Origin: an uncultured Clostridia bacterium
GTDB lineage: Bacteria; Bacillota; Clostridia; Oscillospirales; Acutalibacteraceae
Direction of reading: 5' to 3'
Assembly: GCA_946633275.1 (NCBI GenBank)
Contig: CAMPAT010000007.1
Coordinates: 1-10,534 of the forward strand
DNA: 10,534 nt
Shown here: in pieces, positions 1 to 7,398 of the stretch
How positions within the stretch are numbered: position 1 is the stretch's first letter
Layout: each line of letters begins with the position of its first letter
Program-made: the position numbers and the translations under genes
Notes under the pieces: generated by a model
Database searches by the model: none
Seen by the model: only the letters and a program-made list of their open reading frames with translations
What the model was told of the DNA's origin: nothing

Positions 1-790
1 GAATTTTCTGATTGACGGCGACGTCTGTCCCTCAATGGCGCAGACGCTCGGCGCAGATAAAAACACGGGCGTGCTCGAAATCGGTCCCGGAATCGGCGTG
101 CTCACAAAAGAGCTTTGCGAGGTCGCAGGCAAGGTCGTAGCAATCGAGCTCGACAAAAGGCTTTACCCCGTGTTGAGTGAAACGCTCAGCGGATACAGCA
201 ACTTTGAGCTTGTCGAAGGCGACGCCATGAAGCTTGATTTAACGAAGCTTGTTGCGGATAAGTTCGCCGACTGCAGCAGCGTTAAGGTGTGCGCAAATCT
301 GCCGTATTACATAACTTCGCCTATAATAATGGCGCTGCTCGAAAGCGAAGCGCCGATTGACGAAATTGTCGTAATGGTGCAGAAGGAAGCTGCCGACAGG
401 CTATGCGCAAAAATGGGAACACGCGCTGCAGGCGCTGTTACGGCTGCCGTAAACTATTACGGCAAGGCTGAAATACTCTTCGAAGTCTCAAGGGAAAGCT
501 TTATGCCCTCGCCGAAGGTTGACAGCGCAGTAATTAAAATCACCGTAACGAAAACGAACGAATATAACATAAATGATAAAAAAGCGTTTTTTTCTCTTAT
601 CAGAGCTGCATTTTCACAGCGTAGAAAAACGCTTGTCAATTCCGTCTCATCATCGCTCGGCGTATCAAAGAACGATATTACAATCGCGCTCGGGAAAATC
701 GGGCTTAACGCTTCCGTAAGAGCGGAAAAACTCACTATGGAGGAATTTGCGGCGCTGTCAAACGAGCTTTGCGGCACGCAGGTTAAATAA
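1..790 (+). CDS. rsmA: 16S rRNA (adenine1518-N6/adenine1519-N6)-dimethyltransferase, 5' end missing
   Basis: RsmA/KsgA uses S-adenosylmethionine to dimethylate two adjacent adenines in the 3'-terminal helix-45 loop of 16S rRNA, a late step of 30S maturation in the cytoplasm. The frame is already open at base 2 and reads NFLIDGDV before the first ATG at 35. That matches the family's N-terminal 'QNFL' region, so the true start lies upstream of the window and 262 codons are visible. Seen motifs: SAM-binding motif I VLEIGPGIG (from base 71), the acidic AIELD strand, the catalytic NLPYY motif at 296-310, FMPSPKVDSAV, and the C-terminal helical SQRRKTL segment. Family members are usually about 270-295 residues, so only some 10-30 N-terminal residues should be missing. 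The stop TAA at 788-790 is one base before the next ATG. Identification is firm; the start cannot be seen. Confidence 0.96.
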   Translation, partial: NFLIDGDVCPSMAQTLGADKNTGVLEIGPGIGVLTKELCEVAGKVVAIELDKRLYPVLSETLSGYSNFELVEGDAMKLDLTKLVADKFADCSSVKVCANLPYYITSPIIMALLESEAPIDEIVVMVQKEAADRLCAKMGTRAAGAVTAAVNYYGKAEILFEVSRESFMPSPKVDSAVIKITVTKTNEYNINDKKAFFSLIRAAFSQRRKTLVNSVSSSLGVSKNDITIALGKIGLNASVRAEKLTMEEFAALSNELCGTQVK

Positions 791-791
791 T

Positions 792-2195
792 ATGAAATCA
801 AAGGACAACACACTTGTTTTCAGCGATTACAAGATACCGAAGGCAGTAGCGGCGCTCGCTCTGCCGAGTATGCTCGGAATGCTGATTAACATCGTATATA
901 ATCTCGCGGACACATTCTTCGTCGGTCAGACAGGCGACGCAAATCAGGTTTCGGCAGTTTCGCTGTCAATGCCGCTGTTTCTGCTGTTTATTGCGCTGGG
1001 CAATCTTTTCGGCGTTGGCGGATGCGCCTTCGTCAGCAGATGTCTCGGCGAAGGGAACCGCGATATAATTAAAACTATTTCCGCTTTTTGTATTTACGGC
1101 GGAATGGCGGCGGGAGTTTTACTCGGTGCGCTGTTTATAATATTCAGGAACCCTCTGCTTTATTTCATCGGCGCTTCCGACGCGAGCGTAAACTTCGCTT
1201 CCGATTATCTGTTGTGGGTTTCTCTCGGCGCGCCGTTCATCGTAACTGCCATCACAGTCGGCAACCTTATCCGCGGAGAAGGCGCGGCAAAGGCTTCCGT
1301 GACAGGAATGATAATCGGCCAGCTTACGAACATCGTGCTCGACCCGCTTTTCATACTCGGAAAAGGCGACAGACTGTTCTTCTTCAATCTTCCGTTCGGA
1401 TTTGACAAGGGAGTTGCAGGCGCGGCAATCGCCACCGTTCTCGGCAACATCGTAAGCGTGCTGTTCTTCCTCATTTACTTCCTGAGAGGAAAGTCAATTT
1501 TATCAATCACTCCGAAGCGCTTTTCCGCAAGGGGCGGAATTGCAAAGGGAGTAATCAGCGTAGGTCTTCCTGCCGCGCTGAATAACCTGTTGATGAGCAT
1601 ATCGAACATCGTAATCAATATGTTTTTGTCGCACTACGGCGACACCGCCGTTGCGGCAATGGGCGTTGCGATGAAGGCAAATATGCTCGTCGTAATGCTT
1701 CAGCTCGGACTGGCGCAGGGCATTCAGCCGCTCGTGGGATACTGCTACGGCGCAAAGGATTACACGAGGATGAAAAACAGCATACGTTTCAGTATGCTAT
1801 GCAATATCATCATCGGCGCGACGATGACTATGGTCTACATTTTCTTCAGGCGTCAGGTAATCAGTATGTTTATCGACAACGCAGAAGTTATTGATTACGG
1901 TACAAAAATGCTGACGGCGCTTATGAGCTCCGGAGTATTCCTCGGCGTTATGTTCATCATCAACTTCTCCTTCCAGGGAATGGGAAAAGGCTTCCAGTCG
2001 CTGATGATTGCCGTAGGACGACAAGGCATTATCTACCTGCCGCTGCTGTTTATTATGGACAGATTAATCGGTATTGACGGCATTATCTGGGCTCAGCCGG
2101 TTGCCGATTACGTATGTATAATTATGAGCGCAATTATGATGGCGCATATAATAAGAAAACTTGAAAAAACTAACTTAGCAAAGGAAGAAAACTAA
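792..2195 (+). CDS. MATE-family multidrug/cation efflux transporter
   Basis: A 467-residue polytopic membrane protein of the multidrug and toxic compound extrusion family. Such proteins export cationic drugs or metabolites in exchange for Na+ or H+. It has about twelve hydrophobic segments in two homologous halves, separated by the loop around residues 245-265. Family-typical motifs are visible: ALPSMLGML with NLADTFFVGQ (residues 23-46), LIRGEG (159-164) and NIVLDPLFI (180-188) in the first half, and GLPAALNNLL and QGIQPLVGYCYGA in the second. The ATG at 792 is preferred over an in-frame ATG at 747. The protein then begins KSKDN before the first helix, and only one base separates it from the rsmA stop. 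No strong ribosome binding site precedes it, so coupling to rsmA translation is likely. It overlaps the next gene by one base. The sequence resembles MepA/DinF-type transporters, but the substrate cannot be told. Confidence 0.93.
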   Translation: MKSKDNTLVFSDYKIPKAVAALALPSMLGMLINIVYNLADTFFVGQTGDANQVSAVSLSMPLFLLFIALGNLFGVGGCAFVSRCLGEGNRDIIKTISAFCIYGGMAAGVLLGALFIIFRNPLLYFIGASDASVNFASDYLLWVSLGAPFIVTAITVGNLIRGEGAAKASVTGMIIGQLTNIVLDPLFILGKGDRLFFFNLPFGFDKGVAGAAIATVLGNIVSVLFFLIYFLRGKSILSITPKRFSARGGIAKGVISVGLPAALNNLLMSISNIVINMFLSHYGDTAVAAMGVAMKANMLVVMLQLGLAQGIQPLVGYCYGAKDYTRMKNSIRFSMLCNIIIGATMTMVYIFFRRQVISMFIDNAEVIDYGTKMLTALMSSGVFLGVMFIINFSFQGMGKGFQSLMIAVGRQGIIYLPLLFIMDRLIGIDGIIWAQPVADYVCIIMSAIMMAHIIRKLEKTNLAKEEN

Positions 2196-2776
2196 TGCTC
2201 CTCAAAACCCTAAGCGACAAGGACGTAAAGAAACTCAGCGAAATTATGTCCGACAAAATGACAGAGCACAAATTATTCAAATTTCTGTGCCCTGAAAAAG
2301 AAGAGCGAAAAGAATTCATAACCGCATATTTCAGATATAACATTCCGCGCTGGCTCGACAGAGGCGATTATCTGCTTATCGACAAGGATTTTGACGTACT
2401 GCTCGTACTTGCGAGTCCTCACCGTTCTTCGCACAAGTTCAGCGGAAAGGGCGCAAAAAGGCTCAAGAAATTCGCGAGCTCGCCTGCGATATTCTTCTAC
2501 AGAGGCAACCTCGCATATATTACGCACCTTATCGCGCCGCGTAACAGGCGGCTTAAGGTAATGACCGCCTTTGCAGACAAGCACCACGACGACGTACTCT
2601 TCGACCTTGTAGACGAGGCAATCGCGCTGTCGGATAAGCGCAACTTCAACCTTATGTACGACACGCTGACACGGCGTCTGATAAATAAAATGGAGGAAAA
2701 GGACTTCGTCATCGTGTATCAGAAGATGTTTGCTTCAACGGGATTTGTGCAGACGATAATGATGCTTAACAAATAA
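2195..2776 (+). CDS. Hypothetical protein, probably a divergent GNAT-fold acetyltransferase homologue
   Basis: A 193-residue, basic, apparently soluble protein with no membrane segment or signal peptide. I do not recognise a named gene. The layout recalls GNAT N-acetyltransferases of the 'YLFP...' group: an N-terminal helix with EHKLFKFLCPEKEERK (residues 24-39), a helix FITAYFRYNIPRWLDRGD (41-58), the strand FDVLLVLASP (66-75, where relatives often read 'ALWLPP'), then YITHLIAP (108-115), a helix, and a terminal strand FVQTIMML (184-191). The acetyl-CoA pyrophosphate loop (Q/R-x-x-G-x-G/A) expected after the HLIAP strand is absent; RNRRLKVMT stands there instead. It may therefore be catalytically inactive or otherwise changed. 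Its ATG overlaps the MATE stop codon (TAATG), and AAGGAAG at 2181-2187 is a good ribosome binding site. It ends just before a terminator as the last gene of the unit. The GNAT assignment is inference; that it is a real gene is secure. Confidence 0.8.
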   Translation: MLLKTLSDKDVKKLSEIMSDKMTEHKLFKFLCPEKEERKEFITAYFRYNIPRWLDRGDYLLIDKDFDVLLVLASPHRSSHKFSGKGAKRLKKFASSPAIFFYRGNLAYITHLIAPRNRRLKVMTAFADKHHDDVLFDLVDEAIALSDKRNFNLMYDTLTRRLINKMEEKDFVIVYQKMFASTGFVQTIMMLNK

Positions 2777-2783
2777 CAAATTA

Positions 2784-2815
2784 TTAAAGGACAACTCAGG
2801 AGAGTTGTCCTTTAA
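2784..2815. terminator. Bidirectional intrinsic terminator between convergent units
   Basis: A perfect 14-bp inverted repeat (arms 2784-2797 and 2802-2815) surrounds a 4-base AGGA loop. It lies between the stop of the GNAT-like gene (2776) and the stop of htpG (2819 reading leftward). The arms end in A/T runs, so each strand gives a short U-rich tail. It can terminate both the rightward rsmA-MATE-GNAT unit and leftward htpG. The U tracts are modest. Confidence 0.85.
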
Positions 2816-2816
2816 T

Positions 2817-4688
2817 TCATACCATTAAATCTGCTATGCTGTCTGCAAGTTCAGTCGGATTTTCCACCGTGAGTCCTGCAATCAGGCGCGCCTGATTATA
2901 AAGTATTTTTGTATATTTTTCAAGTGTTGCGTCGTCTGCTGCAGCGAGCTTTTCCGCAATCGGATGTTCGGAGCTGATTTCAAGCACGAGCTGCGCTTTC
3001 ATCGAGTCGCCGCCGGGCATCTGAGAGAGCACCTTCGCCATCTCAAGGCTGACGTAGCCCTCCGCCGCGAGCGATACTGCGTGCTTACCGAGCTTGTTGG
3101 TAAGCTTCACAGCCGTTACCTCATCTCCGAGAAGCTCCTTCATCTTGCCGAGCCACTCCTTTGAGTCCTCATTCTTCTTCTGCATAGCCTCTTTCTCAGC
3201 GTCTGAGGAGAGGTCAAAATCATCCTTGAGTATATTCGCAAAATGCTTGCCGTCGTACTCCATAAGAATCTGGATAGCGAACTCATCTACATCATCGGTG
3301 AAATAGAGCACCTCAAAGCCCTTCTCCTTAACTGCTTCACATTGGGGAAGAAGCGCGATTTTATCCTCGCTTTCGCCGCAGGCATAGTAGATATCGTCCT
3401 GCGAATCAGCCATTCTGTCACGGTATTCCTTAAGCGTGGTATATCCGCCGTTTGAGGATTTAAAGAGCAGCAGGTCCTTAAGTCCGTCCTTGTTCATACC
3501 GTAATCGGCATAAACTCCCCACTTGAGCTGAACTCCAAAGGTTTTAAAAATCTCCTCGTACTTCTCGCGGTCCTTGCGGAGAAGCTTTGTAAGCTCGGAT
3601 TTAATCTTCTTGTCAATCGCCTTTGCGATAATCTTAAGCTGGTGGTCGTGCTGCAGAATTTCACGCGAGATATTCAGCGATAAATCGGCGCTGTCAACAA
3701 GTCCCTTGACGAAGCTGAAATAGTCGGGGAGCAGGTCGGCGCATTTATCCATAATGAGCACGCCGTTTGAATAGAGCTGAAGTCCCTTTTCATACTCCTT
3801 TGAATAAAAATCAAACGGAGCGTTCTTCGGAATAAACATAAGCGCGTCAAACGTCGCCTGACCCTCCGTCTTTGAATGGATTACGAGCGCAGGGTCGGCG
3901 TAATCGTAAAACTTCTGCTTATAAAACTCGTTATAATCCTCGTCCTTAATTTCGCCTTTGCTCTTGCGCCAGAGAGGTACCATAGAATTAAGCGTTTCGT
4001 CATTAACCTCGGTAATATACTCGCCCTCATTGTCGGGGTCCGGCACCTGAGACGTCATCTCCATCACAATAGGATAACGGATATAGTCGCTGTACTTCCT
4101 GACAAGTTCCTGAATTTTATACTGCTCGAGATACTGGTCGTAATCGTCATTATCTGTATTCTGCTTAATATGAAGCGTAATGACGGTACCTGAGGAATCC
4201 TTCTCGCACGGCTCAACAGTATAGCCGTCCGCGCCTTCGCTCGTCCATCTTGCCGCCTCGTCAGCTCCGAGCGATTTTGACACAACGTCGACCTTATCGG
4301 CAACCATAAACGAGGAATAAAAGCCTACGCCGAACTGACCGATAACCTCGATATTCTCCATATTTTCGTCGCCCTCGTTCTCGTTTTTGAAGTTCAGAGA
4401 GTCGGATTTTGCGATAGTTCCGAGATTCTTTTCAAGCTCGTCGGGAGTCATACCGATTCCGTGGTCAGACACGGTAATCGTGCGCGCGTCCTTGTCGATA
4501 TCAATACGGATTGACAGGTCAGATGTGTCAATGCTCGTATCCGTAAGCGACTTAAAATACAGCTTGTCCGTCGCGTCGCTCGCGTTCGAGATAAGCTCGC
4601 GCAGGAAAATTTCCTTGTGGGTGTAAATCGAATTTATCATCATATCAAGGAGCTTTTTTGATTCTGCTTTAAACTGTTTCTTTCTCAA
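2817..4688 (-). CDS. htpG: Molecular chaperone HtpG (bacterial Hsp90)
   Basis: HtpG is the cytosolic dimeric ATP-dependent Hsp90 chaperone that remodels client proteins, often with DnaK. All three domains are present. The N-terminal GHKL ATPase has ELISNASDA (residues 31-39, catalytic Glu and Mg-binding Asn), DHGIGM and GQFGVGFYS. The middle domain has LVDSADLSLNISRE, with the conserved Arg that contacts ATP, and a C-terminal dimerisation region follows. I chose TTG at 4688-4686, giving 623 residues starting MRKKQFKAES, because this matches the family's usual 'MAKKQFKAES' and sits six bases after AAGGTG (4700-4695). A TTG at 4703 would add five atypical residues and precede the ribosome binding site. 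Transcription runs leftward from its own consensus promoter with a CIRCE operator at +1, indicating HrcA heat-shock control. It ends at the shared hairpin at 2784-2815. Confidence 0.97.
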   Translation of the reverse strand: MRKKQFKAESKKLLDMMINSIYTHKEIFLRELISNASDATDKLYFKSLTDTSIDTSDLSIRIDIDKDARTITVSDHGIGMTPDELEKNLGTIAKSDSLNFKNENEGDENMENIEVIGQFGVGFYSSFMVADKVDVVSKSLGADEAARWTSEGADGYTVEPCEKDSSGTVITLHIKQNTDNDDYDQYLEQYKIQELVRKYSDYIRYPIVMEMTSQVPDPDNEGEYITEVNDETLNSMVPLWRKSKGEIKDEDYNEFYKQKFYDYADPALVIHSKTEGQATFDALMFIPKNAPFDFYSKEYEKGLQLYSNGVLIMDKCADLLPDYFSFVKGLVDSADLSLNISREILQHDHQLKIIAKAIDKKIKSELTKLLRKDREKYEEIFKTFGVQLKWGVYADYGMNKDGLKDLLLFKSSNGGYTTLKEYRDRMADSQDDIYYACGESEDKIALLPQCEAVKEKGFEVLYFTDDVDEFAIQILMEYDGKHFANILKDDFDLSSDAEKEAMQKKNEDSKEWLGKMKELLGDEVTAVKLTNKLGKHAVSLAAEGYVSLEMAKVLSQMPGGDSMKAQLVLEISSEHPIAEKLAAADDATLEKYTKILYNQARLIAGLTVENPTELADSIADLMV

Positions 4689-4692
4689 AATA

Positions 4693-4700
4693 ATCACCTT
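4693..4700 (-). promoter_or_regulatory. htpG ribosome binding site that fixes a TTG start
   Basis: Read leftward, AAGGTGAT is a strong Shine-Dalgarno sequence. AAGGTG lies six bases before the TTG at 4688-4686, and no in-frame ATG lies nearby. This placement and the MRKKQFKAES N-terminus together support the TTG start. Confidence 0.85.
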
Positions 4701-4720
4701 CAATTAAAATAATATGCGAA

Positions 4721-4747
4721 TTAGCACTCTCAATGTCCGAGTGCTAA
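4721..4747 (-). promoter_or_regulatory. CIRCE operator (HrcA binding site)
   Basis: TTAGCACTC, nine spacer bases, then GAGTGCTAA: an exact match to the CIRCE consensus with both 9-bp arms perfect (4721-4729 and 4739-4747). CIRCE is bound by the heat-shock repressor HrcA, classically upstream of groESL and the hrcA-dnaK operon. Here it overlaps the predicted htpG transcription start, about ten bases downstream of the -10 box, so a bound repressor should block initiation. No hrcA gene is in the window. Confidence 0.97.
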
Positions 4748-4751
4748 TTAT

Positions 4752-4779
4752 ATTATAGTACAATTTTTCCATTTGTCAA
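4752..4779 (-). promoter_or_regulatory. Sigma-A promoter of htpG
   Basis: Reading leftward, TTGACA (4779-4774) and TATAAT (4757-4752) are both full-consensus hexamers with a 16-bp spacer. The expected start near 4745 falls inside the CIRCE element. A consensus vegetative promoter under a repressor is the expected layout for an HrcA-controlled gene. Confidence 0.92.
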
Positions 4780-4780
4780 T

Positions 4781-4812
4781 AAAAATATTAAAAGGGCTGA
4801 AAATCAGCCCTT
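4781..4812 (-). terminator. Intrinsic terminator of the glycerophosphotransferase operon
   Basis: Arms at 4804-4812 and 4792-4800 form a perfect 9-bp stem (AAGGGCTGA/TCAGCCCTT) with a 3-base loop. Read leftward, the tail TTTAATATTTTT follows. The upstream arm includes the stop codon and last two codons of the second glycerophosphotransferase gene. The hairpin ends 12 bases before the htpG -35 box, insulating htpG from read-through on the same strand. Confidence 0.85.
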
Positions 4813-6039
4813 AATAATCTTCTTCACTACTCTCTCACTCGCCCTTCCGTCGTCGAGATAGTTATATTTTTCGTTAAACCGCTTATATCTTTCGTCATAC
4901 TTGAAGCTGTCGACGGCTCTGATTTCATCAATAAGACTGCTCTCGTCCTTGACTATCTCGCCGGGCAGCTCGCTGAGGTCGATATAAAATCCGCGCATCT
5001 CATTCTTATACAAATCAAAGTCATACATATAATAGATAATCGGGCGCTTAAGGATTGCGAAATCGAAGAACACGCTCGAATAATCAGTAATGAGCATATC
5101 GGACACGATATAAAGCCCGTTTATATCGTCGAGCTTTGAAACATCGTAGACGAAGCCGTCGTATTTTTCAAAGTCAAAGCTGTTTGAAATGAAGTAGTGA
5201 GCTCTGAAAAGAATAACGTACTCGTCTCCGAGCGCTTCTCTCAGGCGGTCAAAGTCAACTTCCGTCTTGTAGGTATATCCCTCGTTTGCAGTATGCTGAT
5301 TATCGCGCCACGTCGGAGCGTAAAGAATAACTTTTTTGCCGTTAGGGAGACCGAGCTCGCGTCTTATGCGCGAAACGTCGTCAGCAGTATAGTTAAACAA
5401 AAAGTCGTTTCGCGGATATCCCTCTTCAACGATAATATCTCTCTTGCCGAGGCGGTCGAGCGCAAACGCGGAAATGAACTTCTCGCTTGCGAACGCCGAC
5501 GGCGACAGCAGATACGAAAACTTTTTCGCGTCGGTCAAATACTGCTTATTCTGCTCCGCGAGAGTATAATTCTCATTATTCGATTTTTCAATATCGAAGC
5601 CGAGCCGCTTGAGCGGAGTGCCGTGCCACGTCTGGATGAAGACCTGCTCTCTGCGCGGATATCTGTGGAGCGAAACGCGGTGGTTGCACACCCAGTATTT
5701 CGCAGTTGCAAAAACTATCTCAAACTCCTTTGAAGCCTGCTTGACAATAGTCGTATTGCGATTTTCAAGCAGGAAGGAATGCTTTTCGGGGTCGGTAAAG
5801 CACCATACGAACTTATAATCGCGGTAATCGTCGCTGCCGAGCATATACTCATAAATCGCGCGCGGCGAGTCGGCATACTTTTCACCCGTGAAGGAGGAAA
5901 ACACAATCAGCTTGTTGTCCACCTTCTTCCCGAAGCCTCTCAGCTTATAACGGAAGAGGCGGTAAAGATACGCGCACCTTCTGATAGATTTCCTCAGGAG
6001 CATACTGTCCTTTGCAATTTTTGTAATCAGCTTTTTCAT
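4804..6039 (-). CDS. CDP-glycerol glycerophosphotransferase family protein (downstream paralogue)
   Basis: A 411-residue protein of the TagB/TagF family, which transfers phosphoglycerol (or a similar phosphopolyol) from a CDP-activated donor during synthesis of wall teichoic acid or related polymers at the inner membrane face. Conserved motifs run in order: SFTGEKYADSPRAIYEYM (residues 49-66), the WHGTPLK block with the probable catalytic His139 (138-144), GYPRND (207-212), YAPTWRDN (240-247), FRAHY with His281 (278-282), and ITDYSS (317-322) of the CDP-binding lobe. The first ~35 residues are basic and amphipathic, fitting peripheral membrane attachment. The length matches single-domain TagB-like enzymes, not the longer TagF. 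ATG at 6039 follows AGAGGAAA and lies three bases after the upstream paralogue's stop. The family is clear; primase versus polymerase role, and the exact polyol, cannot be told. Confidence 0.9.
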   Translation of the reverse strand: MKKLITKIAKDSMLLRKSIRRCAYLYRLFRYKLRGFGKKVDNKLIVFSSFTGEKYADSPRAIYEYMLGSDDYRDYKFVWCFTDPEKHSFLLENRNTTIVKQASKEFEIVFATAKYWVCNHRVSLHRYPRREQVFIQTWHGTPLKRLGFDIEKSNNENYTLAEQNKQYLTDAKKFSYLLSPSAFASEKFISAFALDRLGKRDIIVEEGYPRNDFLFNYTADDVSRIRRELGLPNGKKVILYAPTWRDNQHTANEGYTYKTEVDFDRLREALGDEYVILFRAHYFISNSFDFEKYDGFVYDVSKLDDINGLYIVSDMLITDYSSVFFDFAILKRPIIYYMYDFDLYKNEMRGFYIDLSELPGEIVKDESSLIDEIRAVDSFKYDERYKRFNEKYNYLDDGRASERVVKKIIKG

Positions 6040-6042
6040 TAG

Positions 6043-7368
6043 CTATATTTCCTCTATTACTGCCTGAGCAACGCGTTTTGCCGCCGTTCCGTCGTCAAGA
6101 TAATTAAACTTAGCCCTGAAGCGAGGGTACGCCTTGTCAAAATCAAACGAGCCGAAGTCGACGTTCCTGATTTCTCCGACAAGGTCGTCCGTCGTCTTGA
6201 CAATTTTACCCGGCAGCTCGGAAGTATCGACGTAAAAGCCGCGGATACTGTTTGCATACGCGTCAAAATCGTACATATAAAACAGAATCGGTCTGCCGAG
6301 ATTTGCGTAGTCAAAGAACACGCTCGAATAATCGGTAATCAGCATATCGGACGCGATGTAGAGCCTGTTTATGTCCGAAACGCCTGAAACGTCCCAGACG
6401 AAGCCCTTGTATTTATCAAAGTCAAAGCTGTTTGCGACGAGATAATGAGCGCGGAAAAGGATGATATAATCCTCGCTTAGCGCCTCTCTAAGCTTATCAA
6501 AATCAGCCTCAGGCTCGTAAACATATCCGAGCTCGCTGTCGTGCTGATTGTCGCGCCACGTCGGAGCGTAAAGGATAACCTTCTTGTCCTTAGGTATATC
6601 AAGCTCAGACTTAATGCTCTCCACGTCCCCGTCGGTATAATTAATCAGAAAATCGTTACGCGGATAGCCTGCGACGAGCACGCTGTCCTCTTTCCCGATT
6701 GCCTTAAGGTTCCAGGCGGAAGCGAACTTCTCACCCGCGAATTCACTCGGCGCAAGAATATATTTGAATTTCGCAGCGTCAATCTTATATTTCTCGCGTA
6801 TTTCCTTCTGAGAATTCATAATATTATCTGAAATTGCGATATCGTAGCCGAGCCTCTTAAGCGGAGTGCCGTGCCAGAGCTGAACGTAAACCTGCTCCTT
6901 GCGCGGATAAATAAAATCGGAAATACGGTAATTGAACAGCCAGTATTTTGCAGTCGCGCACGCGGCGTAATACTGCGAGGTCATCGGCTGGACAAAATAA
7001 GTATTCTTATTGTCAAGCAGGAACTTATACTCCTTCGGATTTCTGAATGCCCAGATAAAAGTATAATCGTCAAAACGGCTATCGCTCAGCATATACTCAT
7101 AAATCGCCTTCGGGCTGTCGCCGTAGGACCTGCCGTCAAAGGTAGAAAAAAGGATAACCTTTTCGTCGGTCTTAATATCCTTCGTGCGTTTTTCGTACGC
7201 CATTTTCTGCTTAAGATTGAGCGCGCCGCGAGCCGCCTTGCGAAACAGCGCGTTCTTCTTCGCAAAATCGAGTGCGAGCTTCTTCACCCTGCTGTCGTTC
7301 TTCATAATATGATTGAAATCGGGCAGACTGTCAAGCTTGTCTATATCCTCTTTTCCGTACCAAATCAT
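6043..7368 (-). CDS. CDP-glycerol glycerophosphotransferase family protein (upstream paralogue)
   Basis: First gene of the operon, 441 residues, and a close paralogue of the gene after it. The shared motifs are STFDGRSYGDSPKAIYEYM (75-93), WHGTPLK with probable catalytic His166 (165-171), GYPRND (234-239), YAPTWRDN (267-274), FRAHY with His308 (305-309) and ITDYSS (344-349). By eye the C-terminal halves are mostly identical, including APTWRDNQH and the MYDFD...RGFY...SELPG run. It differs in a ~30-residue N-terminal extension with WYGKEDID. The predicted role is phosphopolyol transfer from a CDP donor to a membrane-linked acceptor in teichoic-acid-like or other phosphopolymer synthesis. ATG at 7368 follows AAGGGG at good spacing. 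An internal ATG at 7305 aligns with the paralogue's start but lacks a ribosome binding site. No tag/tar partner genes lie in the window. Confidence 0.9.
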   Translation of the reverse strand: MIWYGKEDIDKLDSLPDFNHIMKNDSRVKKLALDFAKKNALFRKAARGALNLKQKMAYEKRTKDIKTDEKVILFSTFDGRSYGDSPKAIYEYMLSDSRFDDYTFIWAFRNPKEYKFLLDNKNTYFVQPMTSQYYAACATAKYWLFNYRISDFIYPRKEQVYVQLWHGTPLKRLGYDIAISDNIMNSQKEIREKYKIDAAKFKYILAPSEFAGEKFASAWNLKAIGKEDSVLVAGYPRNDFLINYTDGDVESIKSELDIPKDKKVILYAPTWRDNQHDSELGYVYEPEADFDKLREALSEDYIILFRAHYLVANSFDFDKYKGFVWDVSGVSDINRLYIASDMLITDYSSVFFDYANLGRPILFYMYDFDAYANSIRGFYVDTSELPGKIVKTTDDLVGEIRNVDFGSFDFDKAYPRFRAKFNYLDDGTAAKRVAQAVIEEI

Positions 7369-7381
7369 AGAGCATTCCCCT

Positions 7382-7398
7382 TTTAATTACTAATTAAA
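7382..7398. repeat. AT-only perfect palindrome at the operon transcription start
   Basis: TTTAATTA-C-TAATTAAA: two perfect 8-bp arms (7382-7389 and 7391-7398) around one central base. It abuts the -10 box and covers the predicted +1 and early leader of the glycerophosphotransferase operon, where a dimeric repressor could bind. No known operator consensus was recognised, and short AT-only palindromes also arise by chance. Confidence 0.4.

Noticed and set aside
747..791. In-frame upstream ATG that would extend the MATE protein by 15 residues
   Set aside because: It lies inside the end of rsmA, lacks a ribosome binding site and adds atypical residues. ATG 792 fits the coupled arrangement.
5197..5733. 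178-codon open frame on the + strand opposite the second glycerophosphotransferase
   Set aside because: It lies wholly inside a well-supported gene on the other strand, has no ribosome binding site or recognisable domain, and reads as an antisense by-product of codon bias.
6871..7386. 171-codon open frame on the + strand opposite the first glycerophosphotransferase
   Set aside because: Same situation: antisense to a gene with clear family motifs, no start signal, and no family resemblance.
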